Shown: piece by piece, positions 1-9,432 of the stretch
How positions within the stretch are numbered: position 1 is the stretch's first letter
Layout of the letters: the number at the start of each line of letters is the position of its first letter
NCBI RefSeq assembly: GCF_963082655.1
Contig: NC_081552.1
Coordinates: 96,549,922-96,613,921 of the forward strand
DNA: 64,000 nucleotides
Reading direction: 5' to 3'
DNA from: Stomoxys calcitrans
Taxonomy: Eukaryota; Arthropoda; Insecta; Diptera; Muscidae
Notes under the pieces: generated by a model
What the model was told of the DNA's origin: nothing
What the model saw: the letters and a program-made list of their open reading frames with translations, nothing else
Database searches by the model: none
Translations under genes and position numbers: made by a program

Positions 1-156
1 TTTTTTTAATGTTGCATTTTTAATACGTGCGCATAGTATGTAACTCCTCCTTAAACATCGAGCGCGTTTGAGGGCGCAACACATATGATTTGTATTTGTT
101 TACTGTTCAAAAATGCTTTGCAGTCTGTAAAATCGAGAAGTTCTTTTATTAAATCA
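1..156. other. Unassigned flank, no gene seen
   Basis: This AT-rich stretch precedes the first Helitron. I find no coding potential and no similarity to the repeat families elsewhere in the window. The base at 156 is A, which on the minus strand is the T expected just after a Helitron CTAG end. Confidence 0.4.
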
Positions 157-1863
157 CTAGCTGACCCAGGACCGCTCCGCTGCGCCACTTTTTCTTCATA
201 TGGAACAAAATTTTCCTAGGAATATTTATTTTCGACAATTAAAGATCTTTTAGTGAAATACCATGCTACGAAAATAGTATAACATTTGACTAATAATTTA
301 ACAATATAAGTACCTTTATCTGAATCCCATATGATCTTTATTGGTCTACGAATTTAAGTTTGGATGTAAGGTGTACTCCATTCTTAAAATACTTCATTTC
401 AGCCCGATATTTTCATGATGTCTAATTTAGTGGTGTTTTCGGGAATATCAGCATCGTGCTCTTCTCTCAAATACCATTTATTTAAACCCCATATTGCAAT
501 TGGCTTAAGAGGAGTTTACAGGATGAGGCGCCCCCCAAACACATCGCCCCAAAATAGGTTATCAAATTCGTTTTCTAATCTCAAATTCCTTTCATTTGAG
601 CCGCATATTGAACAATGAAATTTTTTCCATTTGGGGGTGTTTTGGGAAAGGGGTGATTCCCTAAATACATGGTCTTACATTCGGATATCAAATTCGTATT
701 CTACTCCCAAATACCTTTATTTGAGTCCCATATTGCGATGGTCACTAAAAAATTGCTGTTTATGGGTATCAATTCTTGCGAAAATGGGTATCAATTCTTG
801 CTTTACACCCCAATACCTTTCATTTAAGCTCCACATTGACATGGTGGGTAAATATGCCAGATTTAGGGGTGTTTTGGCGATTGGGGTGGTCCCCCAAACA
901 CTAAGCCCGGAAAATATATCAGCAACGTGCTCTATTGTCATATATCTATTTATATATCATTTATTTGAACCCCATATTGCCATTGGCCTCAAAATTTGAT
1001 TTCAAATTCGTTTTCTAATCTCATTGGGTGGCCCCATAGACACTTTCCCAAATATTGATATCAGATTCGTGCTTTACTCCCAAAGACCTTTTATTTGAGC
1101 CCCATATTGCTATGGTCGTAAATTTGTACCCTTTCGGGGTTGTTTTTGGGGAGAGGCGGCCCCCCAAACATATTTGGATATCAGATTCTAATTCTACACT
1201 CAAATACCTTTTATGTGAGCCGCATGTTCCCATGGTCAGTAAATAAGTTGTGTTTGGGGGGTGTTTTGGGGAAGGGGTCCGCCCCCCAGAAACGTGGTCC
1301 CACATTTAGATATTAGATTCGTATTCTAGTCTCAAATACCTTTCATTTGAGTTCCGTATTGCCATGGTTTGTAAATATGTCCGATTTAGGGGTGTTTTGG
1401 GGTGGTCCCTCTAACGCTTGGTCCGACAATTGGATATCGTGTACATTTTCTTATCCTAAATACCTTTCATTTGGGTCCCATATTGTCGTGATTGGTCTAA
1501 ATATATGTTTGGTAGGTTTTAGGGTGGGGCGGCCTCCCTAGGTAGCCCATTCGAACTTTGGATGCCAAATTTTTATTTATAGAGTACAGTATGAGAGCAC
1601 ACAAAATTTGGCTTAAATCGCACCACCCACCTCCGAGATCTGGCGTTTCTGAAAATTAGAGTAAGGTGGAGGGTCCGCCCCCCTTCAGATGTTAAAATAT
1701 TTTGTACCCTATTTTCACCACGGGATCATTATGCACCAGCTGTGCAAAATTTCAAGAAAATCGGTTCAGCCGTTTCTGAGTCTATAAGGAACACACAAAC
1801 GTACAAACAAACAAATAAACAAACCTACAAACAAACACAAATTGATTTCTATATATAAGAAGA
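157..1863 (-). mobile_element. Non-autonomous Helitron-like element, complete copy H1
   Basis: Read on the minus strand, the element starts TCTTCTTATATATAG next to an A (complement of T1864). It ends GGGTCAGCTAG next to a T (complement of A156). A|TC...CTRR|T is the canonical Helitron boundary. The 5' end carries a GTTTGTTTGT tract and 'actcagaaacggctgaaccg'. The 3' end is GC-rich (GGCGCAGCGGAGCGG). The interior is a tandem array of 110-135 bp units with the recurring phrases 'tttgagccccatattgccat' and 'ggggtgttttgggg'. No Rep/helicase reading frame is present, so it would have to be moved in trans. At 1707 bp this is the best-delimited copy of the family in the window. Confidence 0.75.
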
Positions 1864-2213
1864 TAATTAACTTGGTATGACAAATCCGCATGATTTCAGA
1901 ATTTTAATGTAAAGAGGGGTAAAATGTTAAGCGTTGAGGTTGATTATAAATAACTTTAACGCTTAGCTCGATTGTATATATTTTCATCATACAAATTGAG
2001 TTAGTCTGAAATTGCGAAATGTCAAATGAAATGTAGAAAAAAGCTTGACGTTAACAACATGTAACCACACATTATATAATAAAACATTGAAATATTATTA
2101 GCCGTCCAATAATATTATTGTCTGAATTCCATACCTTTTGTTATCATTTGTTTTGCTCTGACAATTAAAAGTATAACTTTTTTAATAAAAACAAAAAAAA
2201 ATAGTTTGTTTGT
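1864..2213. other. Unassigned AT-rich spacer
   Basis: No gene or known repeat is recognised. A hairpin is visible with perfect 8-bp arms TAAGCGTT (1928-1935) and AACGCTTA (1958-1965). Its significance is unknown. Confidence 0.35.
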
Positions 2214-3093
2214 TGTTATACCCTCCACCATAAGATGGGGGGTATACTAATTTCGTCATTCTGATTGTAACTACTCGAAATATTCGTCTGAGACCCCATA
2301 AAGTATATATATTCTTGATCCTCGTAAAATTTTATGTCGATCTAGCCATGTCCGTCCGTCTGTCCGTCCGTCCGTCCGTCTGTCTGTCGAAAGCACGCTA
2401 ACTTCCGAAGGAGTAAAGCTAGCCGCTTGAAATTTTGCACAAATACTTCTTATTAGTGTAGGTCGGTTGGTATTGTAAATGGGCCATATCGGTCCATGTT
2501 TTGATATAGCTGCCATATAAACCGATCTTGGGTCTTGACTTCTTGAGCCTCTAGAGTGCGCAATTCTTATCCGATTGGAATGAAATTTTGCACGACGTGT
2601 TTTGTTATTATATCCAACAACTGTGCCAAGTATAGTTCAAATCGGTCCATAACCTTATATAGCTGCCATATAGACCGATCTTGGGTCTTGGCTTCTTGAG
2701 CTTCTAGAGCGCGCAATTCTTATCCGATTTGCCTGAAATTTTGTACGACGGATTCTCTCATGACCATTAACATACGTGTTTATTATGGTCTGAATTGGTA
2801 TATAGGCCGATACAGCTCCCATATAAATCGATCTCTCTATTTTACTTCTTGAGCCCACAAAGGGCGCAATTCTTATTCGAATTGGCTGACATTTTACACA
2901 GGTCTCCAACATATAATTTAATTGTGGTCCGAACCGGACCATATCTTGATATCGTTTTAATAGCAGAGCAACTCTTTTCTTATATCCTTTTTAGCCTAAG
3001 AAGAGATGCCGGGAAAACAACTCGACAAATGCGATCCATGGTGGAGGGTATATAAGATTCGGCCCGGCCGAACTTAGCACGCTTTTACTTGTT
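2214..3093 (+). mobile_element. DINE-1-like (Helentron-type) element, family 1 copy A
   Basis: The 5' subterminal inverted repeat TATACCCTCCACCAT (2217-2231) is mirrored by ATGGTGGAGGGTATA (3038-3052). A stem-loop TTCGGCC-C-GGCCGAA follows at 3058-3072, and the element ends CTTTTACTTGTT at 3093. Between them lie the 'ataaagtatatatattcttg' core, a GTCY microsatellite near 2345-2390, and tandem units containing 'gatatagctgccatataaac'. These are the parts of Drosophila INE-1/DINE-1. The elements are non-coding. Open frames such as those translating to GRTDGRT are products of the GTCY repeat. Confidence 0.8.
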
Positions 3094-3486
3094 GAAAATA
3101 TTTTTAAAATAATAAATCAAGCTTCAATATTTTTGATAAACATTATAGCGGTCTTCCACCCTTGGAAAATCGCAAAATTTACTTGATTTAGACTTATATA
3201 AGAGAGTGAAGAATTCTTCTAAAATTTTTTACGATTTTGGCGATTTTTTCCTTAATTTTGACGATTTTTTGCGAAAAAGGCCTGACAGCACTTTTCCCAA
3301 AATCCAAACCAGGTATGGTCCGAATCGGCCTATAATCTGATACAGCTCCAAAAGCATAAAAGTATAAAGAGATACCTGGCAAAGAAGTTGACAAATGCTA
3401 TTCATGGTGGAGGGTATATAAGATTCGGCCCGGCCGAAATAAGATAGCTTTTTTTCCGAAAGTGGGACATGTCCTCCATACAATTC
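3094..3486 (+). repeat. Unassigned spacer with a degenerate family 1 3' end
   Basis: From about 3300 the sequence resembles the family 1 3' end: 'ggtatggtccgaatcggcct', ATGGTGGAGGGTATA and a TTCGGCCCGGCCGAA hairpin near 3427-3441. The terminal CTTTTACTTGTT is missing. 3094-3295 is AT-rich and unassigned. Confidence 0.5.
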
Positions 3487-4582
3487 TTTTTATACCCTCC
3501 ACCATAAGATGGGGGGTATACTAATTTCGTTATTCTGATTGTAACTACTCGAAATATTCGTCTGAGACCCCATAAAGTATATATATTCTTGATCGTCGTG
3601 AAACTTTATGTCGATCTAGCCATGTCCGTCCGTCTGTCCGTCCGTCCGTCCGTCTGTCTGTCTGTCTGTCGAAAGCACGCTAACTTCCGAAGGAGTAAAG
3701 CTAGCGGCTTGAAATTTTGCACAAATACTTCTTATTAGTGTAGGTCGGTTGGTATTGTAAATGGGCCATATCGGTCCATGTTTTGATATAGCTGCCATAT
3801 AAACCGATCTTGGGTCTTGACTTCTTGAGCCTAGAGTGCGCAATTCTTATCCGATTGGAATGAAATTTTGCACGACGTGTTTTGTTAAGATATCAAACAA
3901 CTGTGCCAAGTATGGTTTAAATCGGTTTATAACGTGATATAGCTGCCATATAAACTGATCTTGGGTCCTGATTTCTTGAGCCTCTATAGTGCGCAATTCT
4001 TATCCGATTAGAATGAAATTTTGCACGGCGTGTTTCGTCATGATATCCAACAACTGTGCCGAGTATGGTTCAAATCGGTCCATAACCTTATATAGCTGTC
4101 ATATAAACCGATCTTGGGTCTTGATTTCTTGAGCCTCTAGAGTGCGCAATTCTTATCCGATTGGAATGAAATTTTGCACTACGTGTTTCGTTATGATATC
4201 CAACAACTGTGTCAAGTATGGTTCAAATCGGTCCATAACCTTATATAGCTGTCATATAAACCGATCTTGGGTCTTGACTTCTTGAGCCTCTAGAGGGCGC
4301 AATTCTTATCCAATTTGAATGAATTTTGGCACGTAGTATTTTGTTGTGATATCCAACAACTGTGCCAAATATGGTTCAAATCGGTTCATAACCTGATATA
4401 GCTGTCATATAAACAGATCTGGGGACTTGACTTCTTGAGCTTTTAGAGGGCGCAATTCCTATCCGATTTGGCTGAAATTTCGCAAGACTTTTTTATTGTT
4501 ACTTTCAACAACTATGTCAAATGAAGTACAAGTCGGTTCAAAACCTGATATAGCTGCCATATAAACCGATCTGGGATCTTGT
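3487..4582 (+). mobile_element. DINE-1-like family 1 copy B, 3' truncated
   Basis: It begins TTTTTATACCCTCCACC and has the core, the GTCY tract (about 3625-3670) and several tandem units, each with 'cgatcttgggtcttgacttc' and 'caacaactgtgccaagtatg'. Similarity stops near 4582, inside the unit reading 'ccgatctgggatcttg'. The 3' subterminal repeat, hairpin and CTTGTT end are absent. Confidence 0.75.
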
Positions 4583-4955
4583 TGATTCTATCATTTTCTT
4601 ATGTTGTCTTCAAAAATTAGCAAAACGTAGGACGGGAAGCAAGACATGGGGAATTCAGCAACAGTTGTAAAATTTTTTACCCAACTTTCCTTCCATCAAA
4701 AAAGGTGATTCGGTCGATTTTAATGAAGTTCGAGATAATTTGAGAATGCCATTTGAGCAGACTCTTAATGGCTTTTCACAAAAATTTGATTTGATAATTT
4801 TTATTAATTAATTTTTTTTCACTTGCTTTCGTTTTATGGAAATAAAAAGGTTTTTAAAACCATTGCCAAAATGTGGACATGGGCCATAACAAATTGGAAG
4901 TATATTAAACTATTAGAAAGTTACTGAATGACTTTGATTTTGAACCACGTCGGTG
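4583..4955. other. Unassigned spacer
   Basis: This is not similar to the repeat families here. A short plus-strand stretch around 4690-4790 translates without stops, but no family is recognised and it is too short to call. Confidence 0.3.
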
Positions 4956-5311
4956 GCTGCCATTCCAAATGGTTATTCAATTTGACTTCTTTAGCTTCTA
5001 GAAATTGCCATTGTTGTCTGATTTGGCATGTAGTGTTCTATTATGACCTCCAACAATCGTGTCAAATACATATTATCTTTCGATTTGACATCTTGCGTCC
5101 TTGGTGTCAAATACATATTATCTTTCGATTTGATTTTTGCTATGGCCTCTACGACTACTAGAAGTTTAAATTTTTACCTAATTTGGCAAACATTTGGTAC
5201 GTAAATTACACATGTGCTCTTCAACTAAGTTTATTTGTAGAAATTTAAAGCAGATTCAATAGTGGTGGGTTCCCAAGATTTGGCCCGGTGGAACATAGCA
5301 TGTTTTTGCTT
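4956..5311 (+). mobile_element. DINE-like family 3 3' fragment
   Basis: The right end reads 'agtggtgggttcccaagatt', then a degenerate hairpin (TGGCCCGGTGGAACA) and TTTTTGCTTGTT. This matches the family 3 end at 22785-22837. The body is diverged, with a local repeat of 'gtcaaatacatattatcttt' near 5055 and 5108. A family 1 copy starts immediately after the CTTGTT. Confidence 0.5.
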
Positions 5312-6660
5312 GTTATACCCTCCACCATAAGATGGGGGGTATACTAATTTCGTCATTCTGATTGTAACTACTCGAAATATTCGTCTGAGACCCTATAAAG
5401 TATATATATTCTTGATCGTCGTGAAATTTTATGTCGATCTAGCCATGTCCGTCCGTCTGTCCGTCCGTCCGTCCGTCCGTCTGTCTGTCGAAATCACGTT
5501 AACTTCCGACGGAGTAAAGCTAGCCGCTTGAAATTTTGCACAAATACTTCTTATTAGTGTAGGTCGGTTGGTATTGTAAATGGGCCATATCGGTCCATGT
5601 TTTGATATAGCTGCTATATAAACCGATATTGGGTCTTGACTTCTTGAGCCTCTAGAGTGCGCAATTCTTACCCAATTGGGATGAAATTTTGCACGAAGTG
5701 TTTTGTTATGATATCCAACAACTGTGCCAAGTATTGTTCACATCGGGGTATAACCTGATATACCAGCCATATAAACCGATCTTGGGTCTTGCCTTCTTGA
5801 GCCTCTAGCGTGCGCAATTCTTATCCGATTTGAATGAAATTTTGCACGACGTGTTTTGCTACGATATCCAATCACTGTGCCAAGTATGGTTCACATCGGT
5901 CCATAACCTGATATAGCTGCAATATAAACCGATCTTGGGTCATGACTTCTTGAGCCTCTAGAGTGCGCAATTCTTATCCGATTGGAATGAAATTTTGCAC
6001 TACGTGTTTTGTTATGATATCCAACAACTGTGCCAAGTATTGTTCACATCGGGGTATAACCTGATATACCTGCCATATAAACCGATCTTGGGTCTAGACT
6101 TCTTGAGCCTCTAGAGTGCGCAATTCTTATCCGATTTGAATGAAATTTTGCACGACGTGTTCTGTTACGATATCCAATAACTGTGCCAAGTATGGTTCAC
6201 ATCGGTCCATAACCTGATATAGCTGCAATATAAACCGATCTTGGGTCTTGACTTCTTGGGCCTCTAGAGAGCGCAATTCTTATCCGATTTGCCTGAAATT
6301 TTGTACGAAGGATTCTCTCATGACCATCAACATACGTGTTTATTAAGGTCTGAATCGGTCTATAGCCCGATACAGCTCCCATATAAATCGATCTCTCTAT
6401 TTTACTTTTTGAGCCCCCAAAGGGCGCAATTCTTATTCGAATTGGCTGACATTTTACACAGGTCTCCAACATATAATTTAATTGTGGTGCAAACCGGATC
6501 ATATATTGATATCGCTCTAATAGCTGATTTTTCTTTCTTTCTTTTCTTATATCATTTTTTTGCCTAAGAAGAGATGCCGGGAAAAGAACTGACAAATGCG
6601 CTCCATGGTGGAGGGTATATAAGATTCGGCCCGGCCGAACTTAGCACGCTTTTACTTGTT
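5312..6660 (+). mobile_element. DINE-1-like family 1 copy C, complete
   Basis: TATACCCTCCACCATAAG abuts the CTTGTT end of the preceding family 3 fragment. The copy has the core, a GTCC/GTCT tract near 5448-5490, several ~153-bp units, the diverged terminal unit ('cctctctcatgaccatcaac'-like), the 3' inverted repeat ATGGTGGAGGGTATA, the hairpin and CTTTTACTTGTT ending at 6660. The unit with 'acatcggggtataacctgat' occurs twice (about 5730 and 6040), which suggests array expansion within this copy. Confidence 0.8.
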
Positions 6661-7664
6661 TTTTTTTTCATGTATTTTTATTTCTTCACATTTAATTCTA
6701 AATTGTCTTTTATATTGTGCCATAACACACTTTCCTTAGATTCTGGAATCAATTACATTATTACAAATAAAGGTATTTCTTTTCCAAATTACAAACTTTA
6801 TATAAAAAGAGCCCTATATTGTGTTTACTTTTGGTGACTGCTGAAAGATTTTGGGGTAAATTTCTAATATCGAAGGTTAAACTCTCAGTCACAATGAAAT
6901 TGAGGTTAAATTTCAATAAGGTAATTAAAATCAATGACGAAATGTTCATCCTTAAAAGAATATAAATTATCTCAACATTAACAGATAAGAATGTGGTGAC
7001 ATAAATCTGTATATGGTCTACGGTCAGGTTAGAGTCGTAGCTTACACACATCTCCAGTTTCCCATTCGCAAACACCCAAGTGTATACATTTACACGATGT
7101 GCATTTTCCCTGCGAACATTTTTAGTCTCAAAACGAACTTACGATCATAATGCTCGCGGATGAATCGGAACGATTCATCGAAAAGAGGCGTAAGTGAGTA
7201 ATATGGAAGAGCCTTCAATCATGTGCCAGTACGATTTCCCTATTAGTTTTCTTTGGGTGTTGATAGTAATTCACTTAAATGTATCAATTTGCTGCGTTTG
7301 GTTCCCATAGCTTTTTACATTGTAGAATGAAAATGAAATAATTCTGAATCTGAATTTTTGGTCAAAAAATAGATTAAATTTTCTGTTAACAATTAAATAT
7401 TACATTTATTAGTTCATAAAGTATTATTATTGAAATGTGATTAAAAATAACCAAAATTTTACTAAAATTAAACAAAAATGATTTCCATTGACTTTTGTCA
7501 CTTATCCATTTGATCCTTCACGCAACAAAATAAAACGTTTGGGAAATTGTTACTATAAACCAATTACTTTTTGCACGAATTTTTGATTTTATTGTAACAG
7601 TGTAATGTTTCGCTTCAACATGTCAAACGTTAGCCGTAATCATAGTATTATTAATCGTAACTAC
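6661..7664. other. About 1 kb of unassigned sequence
   Basis: No repeat family from the rest of the window and no convincing coding region is seen. A small perfect inverted repeat GATGAATCG-gaa-CGATTCATC lies near 7160-7182. This is one of the longer stretches not explained by transposable elements. Confidence 0.35.
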
Positions 7665-7746
7665 CCGTCTACCCCATATTTTTTCAAAATCGAAAAATTG
7701 CAAAAATTCTTTTGTTACTATGAAATTGGCAAAGATACCTCCACCC
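7665..7746 (+). repeat. Left half of a repeat block split by DINE copy D
   Basis: The phrase 'tttttcaaaatcgaaaaatt...attcttttgttactatgaaattggcaaa' matches 21723-21785, where the block is uninterrupted by a DINE element. The matching right half follows copy D at 9244. Confidence 0.5.
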
Positions 7747-9243
7747 TTTTTTATACCCTCCACCATAAGATGGGGGGTATACTAATTTCGTCATTCTGTT
7801 TGTAACTACTCGAAATATTCGTCTGAGACCCCATAAAGTATATATATTCTTGATCGTCGTGACATTTTATGTCGATCTAGCCATGTCCGTCCGTCTGTCC
7901 GTCCGTCCGTCCGTCCGTCCGTCCGTCCGTCCGTCCGTCCGTCCGTCTGTCTGTCGAAAGCACGCTAACTTCCGAAGGAGTAAAGCTATCCGCTTGAAAT
8001 TTTGCACAAATACTTCTTATTAGTGTAGGTCGGTTGGTATTGTAAATGGGCCATATCGGTCCATGTTTTGATACAGCTGCCATATAAACCGATCTTGGGT
8101 CTTGACTTCTTGAGCCTCTAGACTGCGCAATTCTTATCCGATTGGAATGAAATTTTGTAAAGCGTGTTTTTTTGTGATATCCAACAACTGTGCCAAGTAT
8201 GGTTCAAATCGGTCCATAACCTGATATAGCCGATCTTGGGTCTTGACTTCTTGAGCCTCTAGAGGGCGCAATTCTTATCCGATTGAAATGGAATTTCGCA
8301 CGACGTGTTTTGTTATGATACCCAACAACTGTGTCAAGTATGGTACAAATCGGTTCATAACCTGATATAGCTGCCATATAAACCGATCTTGGGTCTTGAC
8401 TTCTTGAGCCTCTAGAGGGCGCAATTCTTATCCGATTGAAATGGAATTTCGCACGACGTGTTTTGTTACGATACCCAACAACTGTGCCAAGTATGGTTCA
8501 AATCGGTCCATAACCTGATATAGCTGCCATATAAACCGATCTTGGGTCTTGACTTCTTGAGCCTCTACAGTGCGCAATTCTTATCCGATTGGAATGAATT
8601 TTGGCACCAAGTATTTCGTTATGATATCCAACAACTGTGCCAAGTATGGTTGAAATCGGTCCATAACCTGATATAGCTGTCATATAAACAGATCTGGGGA
8701 TTTGACTTCTTGAGCTTCTAGAGGGCGCAATTTCTATCCGATTTGGCTGAAATTTTGCATGATTTGACACAACTGTGTCAAATAAGGTTCAAATCGGTTC
8801 AGAACCTGATATAGCAGCCATATAAACCGATCTGGGATCTTGACTTCTTGACCCCTAGAGGTCGCAATTATTATCCGATATGCCTGAAATTTTGTACGAC
8901 GGATCCTCTCATGACCATCAACAAACGTGTTTATTATGGTCTGAATCGGTCTATAGCCCGATACAGATCCCATATAAATCGTTCTCTCTATTTTACTTCG
9001 TGAGCCCCAATGGGCGCAATTCTTATACGAATTGGCTGATATTTTACACAGGTCTCCAACATATTATTTAATTGTTGTCCGAACCGGACCATATCTTGAT
9101 ATCGTTTTAATAGCAGAGCAACTCTTTTCTTATATCCTTTTTTGCCTAAGAAGAGATGCCGGGAAAAGAACTCGACAAATGCGATCCATGGTGGAGGGTA
9201 TATAAGATTCGGTCCGGCCGAACTTAGCACGCTTTTACTTGTT
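7747..9243 (+). mobile_element. DINE-1-like family 1 copy D, complete
   Basis: The copy has the full set of family 1 parts: TTTTTTATACCCTCCACC start, core, long GTCC tract, central tandem units (starts of 'ctgccatataaaccgatctt' near 8371 and 8523, spacing about 153 bp), diverged 3' unit, ATGGTGGAGGGTATA, hairpin (one substitution, GGTCCGGCC) and CTTTTACTTGTT. It sits inside a repeat block whose uninterrupted relative lies at about 21720-21880. Confidence 0.8.
7897..7944 (+). repeat. (GTCC)12 microsatellite inside DINE copy D
   Basis: Twelve perfect GTCC units lie within the GTCY tract typical of DINE-1-type elements. Tract length differs widely among copies in this window. Confidence 0.9.
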
Positions 9244-9432
9244 AACATTGTGATCGCAACTGGGTGCAGAACTGGCCTATCGGCGGTGACATTAGGTGAA
9301 GCTGAGAGCGGAATTTTGTACTGCTTGCCAACAGCCGACCTTGATCTTTCAAAGCCTTCAAAATGTGTTTGTCTTTCCGAATAGTTTTATTAGTGAAAGT
9401 TTTGGCGAATCAGCTTCAGAATTTTGATGAAT
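9244..9432 (+). repeat. Right half of the repeat block split by DINE copy D
   Basis: 'aactggcctatcggcggtga' followed by 'cattaggt...gctgagagcggaattttgtact' corresponds to 'aactgacccatcggcagtga' and onward at about 21825-21880. Together with 7665-7746 it forms an occupied site. Confidence 0.5.

Noticed and set aside
7877..8083. Open frames in family 1 DINEs encoding RTDGRTDGRT and MAAISKHGPIWPIYNTNRP-like peptides, repeated in many copies
   Set aside because: The peptides are translations of the GTCY tract and the first tandem unit. Lengths and frames shift with microsatellite number, and copies carry stops and indels. There is no sign of protein-level selection.
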